Shown here: in pieces, positions 8,645 through 18,000 of the stretch | How positions within the stretch are numbered: the first letter of the stretch is position 1 | Layout: each line of letters opens with the position of its first letter | Assembly (NCBI GenBank): GCA_964406035.1 | Contig: CAYOQB010000006.1 | Coordinates: forward strand, 3,419-67,418 | DNA from: JAIEPW01 sp964406035 | GTDB taxonomy: Bacteria > Acidobacteriota > Terriglobia > Bryobacterales > Bryobacteraceae | Length of the DNA stretch: 64,000 bases | Reading direction: 5' to 3' | Notes under the pieces: generated by a model | Database searches by the model: none | What the model was told of the DNA's origin: nothing | What the model saw: only the letters and a program-made list of their open reading frames with translations | Translations under genes and position numbers: made by a program

Positions 8645-10846
8645 TTAGGCGCCATCGCTCCCCGGCGGATCCACGGAGGACAAGGTGAAGCAGAACGTCG
8701 CTCCTTCCCCCGCCCGCGATTCCACCCAGATGCGGCCGCCGCAATGCTCCACGATCTTGCGGCACAGCGCCAGGCCGACTCCGGTGCCGGGCACCGCGAC
8801 GCCGTGCAGCCGCTTAAAGATGCCGAAAATCGCTTCGTGATGCTCGGGCGCGATGCCGATTCCGTTATCGGCGAAGCGGAAGATCCAGTGCGCCGCCACA
8901 AGCGCGGCGGTCACCTCGATCGCCGGGGAAACTCCGGGGCGCGCATACTTGAGGGAATTGGAGATCAGATTCTGGAACAGGCGCTGCAGGGAATCCTCGT
9001 GGCCCAACACGCACGGCAGGTCCCCGGCGGTGAGCGTGGCGCCGGCATCGGCGAGCGCGGCCGTCATTGAGGCGCGAGTCGCCTCCAGAACCCGGTTCGT
9101 GTCGACCGGGACCAGCCGCAGGCCTTCGCCACCCCCCAGGCGCGAGTACGCCAGCAGATCGCGGATCAGCGCGGCCATGCGATCGGCGCCCTGCAGGACG
9201 AATCTCAGGTGCTCGCGCGCCTCGGGCGAGAGACTCTCGCCGTGCCGTTCCTCGAGCAGTTGCGTGAAGACGGAGATAGTTCTCAGCGGTTCCTGAAGAT
9301 CGTGACTGGCCGCATAGGCGAACTGCTCCAGTTCTGCGTTGGTGCGGCGGAGTTCGTGTTCGGTCCGCTTCTGCGCGGTGATGTCCACGGCGGCCATCAC
9401 CTGCAGCTTGCGGCCATCCGGCAGCTCCCCCAGCGGAGCGGACGAGAACAGCCACACCAGGACCTGGCCGGAGGCGACGCGCACCGGCAGTTCCCAGCCG
9501 TTCAGGATGGCGTCCGGCTGGGCGAAACTCTCACGGATGATCTGCCGAACCTCGTCGCAGCGCTCGCCGAAGGCGCGGCGGGTCCAATCGGCGGTGGTGC
9601 GGAGCTCATCCGCGCGGAATCCGGTCAGGTCGGTCCAGGCGCGGCTCAGGTGCAGCACTTCGCCGTCCTCAGCCAGGATCATGATTGGAATCGGCGCGTT
9701 CAGAATGGCCTGCCGGAATCGCTCCTCCGAACGGCGCAGCTCCTGGCGGGTGCGGACCCGATCCGAGATGTCCCGCCAGACCGAGCGGCTGCGAACCACC
9801 CGGCCGGTTTCGTCCCGAACCGCGGTGACGCTGAGGCTGACGTCCAGGGGCGTAGCATTCTTGCGAATCAGGCACAATTCCTGGTCGCGAATTTCACTGC
9901 CTTGGCTGCATTGATCGAGAATCGAGCGTGCTTTTTCGCGCGATGGTTCTTCATAAAATTCCAGCACCGGGCGTCCCACCAGTTCCTCGCGGTAAAAGCC
10001 CGTTTGGCGGATCAGCGTTTCGTTGCACTGCAGCACCACGCCGGTGGCGGCGTCCACCGAGCAATACATGTCCGGAGCGTTCTCGTAAAGATCGAAATAA
10101 TTCTGTTCGCTCTCGCGCAGGCGTTCCTCCGCTCGCGTGCGCTGGGTGATATCACGTTCGAAAACGGATACGCCCGCCGCCGACGGGTACGCATGCACTT
10201 CCCAATAGAGGGGGCCGGCGGGCGAGTGACGCCGCGTTTCGAAGTGAACCGGCGCTTGCTGCCGGACCGCCTTCTCGATGTTCGTCCGCGTGACCGCGTC
10301 CAGCGCGCCGAGGGACCGCCAATCGGCCCCCTGCGCCGCTTGCGCGTTCAGGTCGAAGGCGCGCAGCGCCTGCTGGTTGATCTGCGTTACTCGAAAATTG
10401 TCGTCCAGTTCGTAGAAATTGTCCAGGCTGCCTTCGAGAACCGCCGCCAGCCGCCTTTCCGAAGTCTCGGCGACGCGCCGCAGTTCCTCGGCGCGCAGCA
10501 GCGCATTGCGATATCGGGACACAATCCACGCGATAATGAAGCCGACGACGCTGAAAATCACGATGGCGCTGTTCAGCTCCGCGAATACCTCGGAAGCCAG
10601 CATCCAGCGCTGCCACAGCAGCCACGACAAAAACGCGCTCAGGGCGGTGGTGAGCAGACCCGGACCGAGGCCGAAATACCAGGCGCTTATCAGAATGACG
10701 GGGAAGAAGAGGATCAGCGGACCGCCGGCCCCGGCCACCGGAATCAGCGCTAGCCGGACCAGGAAAGCGAGCAATGCCAGCGCAGCGGCGCTGAAATACC
10801 GCGTAATTGCGGAGGGCGCCGTGCGATCCGAAGCTGTCATTCCCAT
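8645..10846 (-). CDS. Multi-PAS sensor histidine kinase with KdpD-like membrane domain
   Basis: 733 aa. The N-terminal ~110 residues hold several TM helices resembling the DUF4118 domain of KdpD (LILFFPVILISAWYFGLGPG). Three PAS/PAC-like segments follow (about residues 130-480), with typical PAC endings such as VFERDITQRTRAEE. The output part has the phytochrome-kinase-like HisKA (FAYAASHDLQEPLRT) and an HATPase domain ending in GTGVGLAL and GEGATFCFTL. No response regulator is adjacent, so it signals to a partner elsewhere. The closing domains resemble those of the ethylene-receptor-like kinase at 11203-12444. A GAGGAGG lies about 11 nt before the chosen ATG. Confidence 0.9.
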   Translation of the reverse strand: MGMTASDRTAPSAITRYFSAAALALLAFLVRLALIPVAGAGGPLILFFPVILISAWYFGLGPGLLTTALSAFLSWLLWQRWMLASEVFAELNSAIVIFSVVGFIIAWIVSRYRNALLRAEELRRVAETSERRLAAVLEGSLDNFYELDDNFRVTQINQQALRAFDLNAQAAQGADWRSLGALDAVTRTNIEKAVRQQAPVHFETRRHSPAGPLYWEVHAYPSAAGVSVFERDITQRTRAEERLRESEQNYFDLYENAPDMYCSVDAATGVVLQCNETLIRQTGFYREELVGRPVLEFYEEPSREKARSILDQCSQGSEIRDQELCLIRKNATPLDVSLSVTAVRDETGRVVRSRSVWRDISDRVRTRQELRRSEERFRQAILNAPIPIMILAEDGEVLHLSRAWTDLTGFRADELRTTADWTRRAFGERCDEVRQIIRESFAQPDAILNGWELPVRVASGQVLVWLFSSAPLGELPDGRKLQVMAAVDITAQKRTEHELRRTNAELEQFAYAASHDLQEPLRTISVFTQLLEERHGESLSPEAREHLRFVLQGADRMAALIRDLLAYSRLGGGEGLRLVPVDTNRVLEATRASMTAALADAGATLTAGDLPCVLGHEDSLQRLFQNLISNSLKYARPGVSPAIEVTAALVAAHWIFRFADNGIGIAPEHHEAIFGIFKRLHGVAVPGTGVGLALCRKIVEHCGGRIWVESRAGEGATFCFTLSSVDPPGSDGA

Positions 10847-11031
10847 TCCGGACCGTGCCTCCTCTCCGGTTACGGCGTATCAAGGATTCTACCAGCAGGA
10901 CCAGTCAAGTTCTAATAGTTCTATTGGTACTGGGTTTACAGTAGCACGATCCAAGCTGCGGGACGACTCTGGGGGTACGCTCTGGTCAGGTCTGGCGAAG
11001 GACCCTTGCGGCGGCGCGGGAACGCGATGCT

Positions 11032-11037
11032 AGAATG
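11032..11037 (+). promoter_or_regulatory. Putative -10 element (TAGAAT) of the tRNA-Gln gene
   Basis: TAGAAT (5/6 match to TATAAT) ends 13 nt before the mature tRNA. The best upstream partner is TTGCGG at 11007-11012, with a long 19-nt spacer, so the -35 is weak. Confidence 0.35.
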
Positions 11038-11050
11038 AAATCAGTCACGT

Positions 11051-11124
11051 TGGGAGGTCGTCTAACGGTAAGACTGCAGACTCTGGATCTGCGTATCGGG
11101 GTTCGAATCCCTGCCTCCCAGCCA
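11051..11124 (+). tRNA. tRNA-Gln (anticodon CTG)
   Basis: The acceptor arm TGGGAGG/CCTCCCA has the U1-A72 pair typical of glutamine tRNAs. D arm, anticodon stem GCAGA/TCTGC with loop CTCTGGA (anticodon CTG), and T arm GGGGTTCGAATCCC are all present. The discriminator G at 11121 is followed by an encoded CCA at 11122-11124. The tRNA reads CAG codons. Confidence 0.95.
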
Positions 11125-11202
11125 TTCCCGTCTGGCAAGCCCAACATTCTCCGAACGTAGCACGCGGCTGCGTCATTCTTGTTGTATTGGAGGAGTGCTC
11201 CG

Positions 11203-12444
11203 ATGGTAGAGTTCTTCGCGCAGCTCTTCGGAACGGACTTTGTTCCGCACGGCTATTGCATGAGATGGTCCTCCGGCGTGGTGGGCGTTCATGTGGTTTC
11301 CGACGCGCTGACCGCGCTCGCGTACTTTCTGATCCCGCTATCCTTGTTTCGCTTCGTACGGCTGCGCCCGAACATCATGTACCCCTGGATGATCATCCTG
11401 TTCGCGGTGTTCATCCTGGCGTGCGGAACGACGCACCTGATGGCGATTTACACCCTGTGGAGCCCGGTGTACCGCCTGGATGGCGCGGTGAAAGCCCTGA
11501 CGGCGGCGGCATCCCTGCCCACCGCCTTCCTGCTGCTGCGGCTGGTGCCGAAGCTGGTGACCATTCCAAGCACCGAGGAACTCCGGATGATGAACGAGGA
11601 GTTGCATCGGCAGGTTCGTGAACGGGAGACCGCCGAGCAGGAGGTCCGCCGCCTGAACGCGCATTTGGAATTGCTGGTTGCGGAGCGAACCAAGGCTTTG
11701 GAGGGGGAGGTTCATGAGAGGCGCGAGGCAGAAAAGAAGCTGAAGGAAGCCAATGAGGATTTAGAGCGGTTCGCCTACGCGGCCAGCCATGACTTGCAGG
11801 AACCAATCCGCTCCGTTTCTCTTTCCGCGCAGTTGCTTGCACGACGTTACAAGGGGAAGCTGGACGAGGAGGCGGACCGCCTGATCGGCGTGGCAACCGA
11901 GGGAGCGTTGCGCATGAGCGGGCTGGTCCGGGGGCTGCTGGAATATGCCAAGTCGAGCCATGCCGAGCCGCCCTCGGGGGTCGCCGACATGGAAGCGGTT
12001 CTGCAGGACACGCTGCGCGACCTGCAGTTGGGGATTTCCGCCGCGGGCGCGTCGATCACTTGGGACGCCCTGCCGCAGGTTCCCGGCAGCCCGATCCTGC
12101 TGGGACGCGTGTTTCACAATCTGATTTCGAACGCACTGAAATACCGGTCAGAGGATGCGCCGTCGATTCACGTCTCGGTGGCCAAGGAGGAAGACGGCTG
12201 GATTTTCACCGTGGAGGACAACGGGATCGGCATTGAGCCGGAGCATTCCGAGAAGATTTTCGACGTGTTCACCAGGCTGCACGGACGCGAACGATCGGGC
12301 TACGGCCTGGGATTGGCGCTGGCGAAGCGGGTGATCGAGCGGCATGGCGGCCGGATCTGGGTGGAGTCCGAGCCGGGCAGCGGCTCCCGCTTCCGGTTCC
12401 GCCTGCCGGACCAGTCGCCGCCTTCCGATTACACAGCTACTTGA
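11203..12444 (+). CDS. Histidine kinase with ethylene-receptor-like copper-binding membrane domain
   Basis: 413 aa from ATG 11203, chosen because GGAGGAG lies 7 nt upstream. The first ~110 residues form three TM helices with the invariant pattern of the ETR1 ethylene-binding domain: Asp34, Tyr41, Ile44-Pro45, and Cys74-X3-His78 (LACGTTHLM). The spacings (7, 11, 40 and 44 residues from the Asp) equal those of ETR1 Asp25, Tyr32, Pro36, Cys65 and His69. A coiled coil follows (about 125-185), then HisKA (FAYAASHDLQEPIRS) and HATPase (NLISNALKYR, DNGIGIEPE, GYGLGLAL). It has no GAF or receiver domain. In this family Cys and His hold Cu(I), which binds ethylene. Ethylene binding here is inferred from these residues only. 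Confidence 0.9.
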   Translation: MVEFFAQLFGTDFVPHGYCMRWSSGVVGVHVVSDALTALAYFLIPLSLFRFVRLRPNIMYPWMIILFAVFILACGTTHLMAIYTLWSPVYRLDGAVKALTAAASLPTAFLLLRLVPKLVTIPSTEELRMMNEELHRQVRERETAEQEVRRLNAHLELLVAERTKALEGEVHERREAEKKLKEANEDLERFAYAASHDLQEPIRSVSLSAQLLARRYKGKLDEEADRLIGVATEGALRMSGLVRGLLEYAKSSHAEPPSGVADMEAVLQDTLRDLQLGISAAGASITWDALPQVPGSPILLGRVFHNLISNALKYRSEDAPSIHVSVAKEEDGWIFTVEDNGIGIEPEHSEKIFDVFTRLHGRERSGYGLGLALAKRVIERHGGRIWVESEPGSGSRFRFRLPDQSPPSDYTAT

Positions 12445-12523
12445 TAGATAATAGGGAAGATGCGGGTGTTCCGAGCGGGACCAAACTTTCCGGCGGGGGC
12501 GCGCGTCTTTCGAAAGTAGAACC

Positions 12524-13354
12524 ATGCGTAAACTAATGTTCGTGTGCGGGCTTGCCGGCCTGTTTGCCGCCGGGCTGGAGGCGCAATCGGCCAAGGAGCG
12601 TTTGGAACAAGCGCCGCCCGCCGTCGATAAGGCGCTGCGCGAGCGGGTGAACCGGTTCTATCAGGCTCACGTGGACGGCAAGTGGCGCGAGGCGGACGCG
12701 ATGGTCGCCGAAGACACCAAGGACTTCTTCTTCGCCATGCAGAAGAGCCGCTACCAGAACTGCGAAGTGATCAAGACGCAGTACCAGCCTGGATTCAAGG
12801 AAGCAAGGGTCACGGTGACCTGCAAGGGCGAATGGCAGTTTCACAACACCAAGCAGCCGGTAGTGATCCCGATGACCAGCAGTTGGAAGGTGGTCGGCAA
12901 GCAGTGGTTCTGGTATGTCGATCAGACGCCGGGGACGGGCACGAAAACACCTTTCGGAGTGATGGCTCCAGGCCCGGAAAAGAACGCGGTGACGCCGGTG
13001 GGTCCCCCGCCGGGAATGCCCGCGGACATGCAGAAGGCAGCCAGCAAGATCACCGCGCAGGTGACGCTGTCCAAGGATTCGGTGACGTTCGACCCGAAAA
13101 CCGGGGGTTCGGTGAACATCGACGTTTACAATGGATCGCCGGGTGAAGTGCAACTGCGCTCCCAGACGCGCGGCGACATCGACGGGCTGACGGCGAAGCT
13201 CGACCGCAACCGGGCGAAGACCGGCGAGGGCGCCGTGCTGACGGTGGAGTATAAAGCCTCGGAGAAAGCACCGGAGTTGACGGAAACGCAAGTGTATGTT
13301 GAAGTCCTGCCGTTCCTGAAGGTCTATACCATTCAGGTGAAGTTCGCCAAGTAG
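12524..13354 (+). CDS. Hypothetical secreted protein with NTF2-like and Ig-like-looking halves
   Basis: 276 aa with a signal peptide (MRKLMFVCGLAGLFAAGLEAQ). Residues ~40-135 look like an NTF2/SnoaL-type fold (VNRFYQAHVDGKWREADAMVAEDTK, then a WKVVGKQWFWYVD strand). A Pro/Gly-rich linker follows, and residues ~185-276 form a beta-rich module (GGSVNIDVYNGSPGEVQL) reminiscent of DUF1573-type Ig-like domains. These fold guesses rest on sequence pattern alone. The gene is plus-strand with two unassigned genes downstream; spacing to the next is 46 nt. Confidence 0.7.
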   Translation: MRKLMFVCGLAGLFAAGLEAQSAKERLEQAPPAVDKALRERVNRFYQAHVDGKWREADAMVAEDTKDFFFAMQKSRYQNCEVIKTQYQPGFKEARVTVTCKGEWQFHNTKQPVVIPMTSSWKVVGKQWFWYVDQTPGTGTKTPFGVMAPGPEKNAVTPVGPPPGMPADMQKAASKITAQVTLSKDSVTFDPKTGGSVNIDVYNGSPGEVQLRSQTRGDIDGLTAKLDRNRAKTGEGAVLTVEYKASEKAPELTETQVYVEVLPFLKVYTIQVKFAK

Positions 13355-13400
13355 CGATCCCTTTGGACAGTGATTTGCAATAGGGTGCCCCGGAGGCAGA

Positions 13401-14027
13401 ATGAAGGTTCTTCCGGCGAGTGCGGCATCCGTGGATCCGGGTCCATCGGAGCGCAAGCAGATCACGTTTGATTCGAATTTTCAGAGAGACTTAGAACAGC
13501 TCCTGGAACGCTATCTGGAGAAGTCGGGTTTTTCGGCCGCGGAAGTGCGTGTGGACGTGAAGACCGGCGACGAAAGCCTGCCACAGAGACAAGTTTCCGT
13601 CTCGATCACGCCTCAGGACTTCCGTCCACCGTTGCGCGCCCAGGCGCCTCCTCGCGGTGAACTGGCTGCGTCGCACGCCTGGCTGGATGAAACTCAGCAG
13701 AACACATCGGCGGATCGATATTGGGCGAAGCAGCCGCCGGAAGTTCAGATGCTGCGCTATGCCGCGGCGGCGGATCGCGAGCCGATGGCGGAGGAGCTTT
13801 CCCGCAAGGGCTTTGTAATCGACGCACCCATCATGATCTGGGGCTGGGATCCGGAGCAAACGATGCGGCTGCGCCAGGAATATGGCTACACCTGGGTTCC
13901 GTCCGCTTACCAGCCGCAGATCCCGGTGGCGCCGGGGCTGTCGTTCCCAGGCGCGGCGAGCTACCGGCCGGACCAGATCCCGCCAGGGTCGGTTCGCGTG
14001 TCACTGGATTTCCTCGAAGAATCCTGA
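13401..14027 (+). CDS. Hypothetical cytoplasmic protein
   Basis: 208 aa starting at an ATG with GGAGG 6 nt upstream. No signal peptide or TM helix is visible. The N-terminal half (FQRDLEQLLERYLEKSGFSAAEVRVDV) looks helical; the C-terminal half contains APIMIWGWDPEQTMRLRQEYGYTWV. I recognise no family. The next unknown gene follows 108 nt downstream, and both may form a lineage-specific pair. Confidence 0.65.
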   Translation: MKVLPASAASVDPGPSERKQITFDSNFQRDLEQLLERYLEKSGFSAAEVRVDVKTGDESLPQRQVSVSITPQDFRPPLRAQAPPRGELAASHAWLDETQQNTSADRYWAKQPPEVQMLRYAAAADREPMAEELSRKGFVIDAPIMIWGWDPEQTMRLRQEYGYTWVPSAYQPQIPVAPGLSFPGAASYRPDQIPPGSVRVSLDFLEES

Positions 14028-14135
14028 GTCACGCCGGAATTGTAAGCCGATCGCTAACCGGCTCAAAGAGTTGACCGTCGCGCGGCTGCATGGCGGCGGC
14101 CTCCGATGCAAATCCTTTGCTCGAGGAGGCAGTGA

Positions 14136-14978
14136 ATGAAGCCAACCAGTTATCCGCGTGTGCCGGACCAGCCCGATGCCGTGCAGTTTGGGGTCGAGCA
14201 GCTTTATTTGTTCCGGCGATATGACCGCGAATCCTATCAAGCGGCGTTCGGCAGGCAGGCGCCCCCGTTCGATCCGGCCCGACGGGTGAAGACCTGGTTT
14301 GATTCGAGCGTCGATGCGTGGGACGGGGATGCGCCGGTAGTCTACAAGATCATCGGCGTGGACGGCGCGGGTGCTCCCGCGATCCGCAGCGTGGTGCTGA
14401 CGGCGTTGGAGGCAGGCACGGTGAACCTGCCCGGAGCGGTGCAGTATCCCGCCCGCGAGGTCGCACCAACGGGCGCGAGTCGGGGTGGAGTGCCGCTGAA
14501 TCCTGAGTATCTGAGCCTCGCGGCCGAGGCTCGTGAGCTTCAGGCGGCGATCGGCGCGGGCATTCTGGTGGACGAAGGAGAGTCGCACGCTTTCGGCGTG
14601 CTGTATCCGGCGGCCGAAGCGAGGCGCATGTGGGCGCTGGTGGTGGACGGGGTGTCGCACAATGTCGGCGCGTTGCTGGCGGACCGGCACCGGCAAGGAC
14701 ACAACTCGCCTGGCGCGTGGAAGCGGGAAGGCGGCCGGATCGATTGGATTCCCGCCGCGGCGGCGCCCACCGGTCCCGTCGACGGACGGCCTCCGCGCGA
14801 GGTTCCGGTCCGCGAGCTTCTGCCGAACGAGGTATTGGGCAGCGGCCGCTTCGCGCCGGTGGTGATCCGGACGGACAAGCGGAACCAAGTTCAGGAGCAG
14901 AGCGGCTGGTTCACGACGCAGGATCGCGAGACGTTGCGGCAGTGCCGCGAGCTGTTGGAGAGAATCGTTAAGGCTTGA
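14136..14978 (+). CDS. Hypothetical cytoplasmic protein
   Basis: 280 aa with a strong Shine-Dalgarno (GAGGAGG) before ATG 14136. No export signal. The sequence has mixed alpha/beta character, with Trp- and Pro-rich stretches (RVKTWFDSSVDAWDGDAPVVYK) and repeated Ala/Gly turns. It ends at a strong hairpin terminator. I recognise no family or active-site motif; possible co-transcription with the preceding unknown gene is the only context. Confidence 0.65.
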   Translation: MKPTSYPRVPDQPDAVQFGVEQLYLFRRYDRESYQAAFGRQAPPFDPARRVKTWFDSSVDAWDGDAPVVYKIIGVDGAGAPAIRSVVLTALEAGTVNLPGAVQYPAREVAPTGASRGGVPLNPEYLSLAAEARELQAAIGAGILVDEGESHAFGVLYPAAEARRMWALVVDGVSHNVGALLADRHRQGHNSPGAWKREGGRIDWIPAAAAPTGPVDGRPPREVPVRELLPNEVLGSGRFAPVVIRTDKRNQVQEQSGWFTTQDRETLRQCRELLERIVKA

Positions 14979-14982
14979 AGCA

Positions 14983-15016
14983 GAAAGGGCGGACCGGAAG
15001 TCCGGTCCGCCCTTTC
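14983..15016. terminator. Strong bidirectional terminator between convergent genes
   Basis: A 16-bp inverted repeat, GAAAGGGCGGACCGGA (14983-14998) with TCCGGTCCGCCCTTTC (15001-15016), lies between the stop codons of a plus-strand gene (14978) and a minus-strand gene (15033). The AAA/TTT at the base serves both directions. Confidence 0.85.
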
Positions 15017-15032
15017 CGTCAGGTTGATCAGG

Positions 15033-18000
15033 CTATTGGATGGGGAAGAAGCTTCCGCCACCGAAGATGAGCGTGTTGTTGTCCGGAGATACCGCCAGCC
15101 CCAGGGGCTGATACGGTCCCGGTTGGGTGTCGGCCGGAACTTCAAACTGCACGATGTAAGTCCCGATCTGGCCCACGAGATAGTCGGCGGAGACCACGCG
15201 GACGCCGGCATTATTGACCCCAACGACCACGGGAACGGCCAGGCGCTGGCCCGGCAATCCGATGACGTTGGTGCCGGTCCGAGGCGTGGTCTGACCCATA
15301 CCGGTGGCGAACAGGTAGAGCAGCTCGCCCCGGCGGGCGGGGTTCTGCGGTGTCACATAAGAGCCGTCGGGGCGGATCAGGGTCGCGTAGCGGCGGCCGT
15401 CCGTGCCGGTGAACTCAAAGATACCGGGCTGGTATTGAGTTACGGGCAGGCCCGGGATCACCGTGGAGTTGCCGTTGATGGTGATGGTCGCGTTCACGAT
15501 TCCAGGCTGCACATCGCAGGGAACCTGGAAGTTCACCTGCTCCCGGCCACCCTGATTGATGACCGCGGAGATGGGAGCGGCGAACGCGCCGATAGTGATG
15601 GAGATGCCGGCGAGTGTAGTGGGGTAGCCACCGAACGGCCCGGGCGCGATGACCGCGCCGTTCACGCCCGGCGCGAGTCCGGCGCCGCTCACGGAACCGA
15701 GCGCGCACGGAGACAAGCCCGGCTGGAAGCTGGCCCCGTTCACGAAGCTGTTCGCCGTGATGGCGGGACCCGGAGGCCGGCTGGTCAGATTAAACGTGGC
15801 CGTGAAGGTGCCCGCCGAAGCGGTAATCACGATCGGACCGGCGGTGCTGCCGGCGGTCACGATGGTTTGCGCTCGGCCCTGGGCATCGGAGTTGCCCGAA
15901 GCGGGGCTCACCGTCGCCGATCCGCTGCTGACCGCGAAGGTCACCGGGAAGTTCTGCACGGGGTTATTCGAGCCGTCGCGGATCTGGACCACCAGCGGCT
16001 GGGCAAAGGCCTGGCCGGTATTGGCGGTCTGGTTGTTCCCGGAGACGACGGAGATGCCGCTGACGGCAACAGTGGAAACGGCATTGAAGGTCAGGGTGGT
16101 GGTTCCGACGGTCGCCGTGATCACCACGTTACCGGCGGTGTTGCCGAGCGTGAGCCGCGCACTGGCGCGCCCATTCGCGTTGGTGACGTTCTCGACGTTG
16201 GTCAAGGTGCCGCCGCCCTGGGTGATGCGCCACGCGACGGTCTGGCCGCCCACGGACTGGCCGCAATTGTTCTCCACCGATACCTGCAGCGGCAGCGGCA
16301 GGGCGGTGCCCGCGCGCCCGGTTTGGTTGTTCCCGCTGGCGATGGCGGCTCGCGATCCGCCGCCGGGGGTGATGCGCAAGGTGAACGGCTGGAAAATCTG
16401 GTAATCGCCGAAGACCAGCGCGACAGTGCGGTCGCCTACGGTGCAGGACGCTTGCAGGTCGCACCTTCCGATGCCCTCCTCGTTGGAGAGCGCGCGATTG
16501 GAGCAGACCGCCGGCGCGGGACCTGTGATGTTGTTCAGGTCGACGAAACGCATGCTGACGTTTGGGATCGGCACGTTGGTGCTGGGGATCGCCTGCGCGA
16601 TCACGCGGTACACCACGGCGTCCGTGGTGACTTCCCCGGCGCGGAGGGTCACGGCGAAGTCGCCTTCCGGCTTCAAGATCTCAAAGAGAGGCCGCGGGGC
16701 GTCAAAGCCGTTGCCGGTTCGCGAGAGTGTCGTGGTGACGACGAACTGCGCGGCGCCGTAGCCGGGCGCGGAGGCGGTCACCGTGGTCTGCACGAACGAG
16801 CTGCCGGTCGAGAAGCCCCCGTTCAGGAAGCCCCCAATGAAGGTGACGGCCGCTTCGCCGTTGGCGTCGGTGACGGCGGCGTTGGCGGTGATGGAACCGC
16901 CGATGCTCGCGCCCTCGAAGCTCACGGTCAGGCCGGCAACCGGGTTGCCGGCGGCGTCACGGGCAACCACCGTGAGGGGGGTAACCACGGTGGCGCCTTC
17001 CGAAAGCATTTGACCGTTTCCGCGGACGATAAACAGGCTGGCGACGCCGGGATTGCCTGGGCCGCCACCGCCGCCGGTATCGCCGGGAACAGTGAGAGTG
17101 AACGAGGCGGTAACCGGACCGGGCGCATTCAGCACGATCTGGAACGCACCAGGTGTCGCCGGGGCCGCGGTAACCCGCACCTGCGCTATGCCATCGATGT
17201 TCGTGTTCACGGTGGACGGGCTGACGGTGGCGGTGCTGGTGGTGGTTACAGTGACGGGCGCGTTGAAAACCGGACGGCCGGTCGCATCCAGCAGGCGGAA
17301 GACGAGGGGCAAGCCCGCGGCGACGCCCTGGTTCACCACCTGATTGTTGTTGAACAACTGGAAGGTGGCGCCGGCGGTCTGAGGCGGCACATTCACAAGG
17401 CTCAAGTTGCCGTCGGTGAGCGGCACGGTGGTCTGGCTGGAGACGGAGGGCTCCGCCGTGAGCTCGATGCGCTGCAGCGTTCGGCTGCCGCCGTTATTCA
17501 CGATTACATAGGCGAACCTGGCGTTCGGCAGCTCGTTGGAGACCTCGGCGTCCAGAATGCGATTGATCGAGGTGACGACGCGCAGGCTGGACTCGCGGAC
17601 ATTGAGGGGCGAGATGTCCAGATCGTACAGCGTGGTATTCTCGCGCGCCCAAAGGAAGGCGAGAGAGTTGGAGGCGACCAGCAGCTTATCGAACAGCGGG
17701 ACATCCACCTGCCCGGCCGGCCACGTGGAAGGCGGCGCGTTGGAGGTGAGGTCGAAGGCGATGATCGACTTGCCGCCGATGACCGGAGTGGTGTTGATGG
17801 TCAGTCCCCACTTGCCGTCGGGGGTGAAGGCGAGAGAGCGGGGCGTGCCGACAAAGGCGATCTCGCCGTTGGGCTGGATGCTGTTCGTGGAAGGATCCAG
17901 AACGAACATGCGGTTGGTGGCGAGAACGTAGATACTCCCAGTGGGACCCGTGGAAATGTCAGTCACGCCGCCAGGGAGCTCCAGGGCGGAACCGATCACA

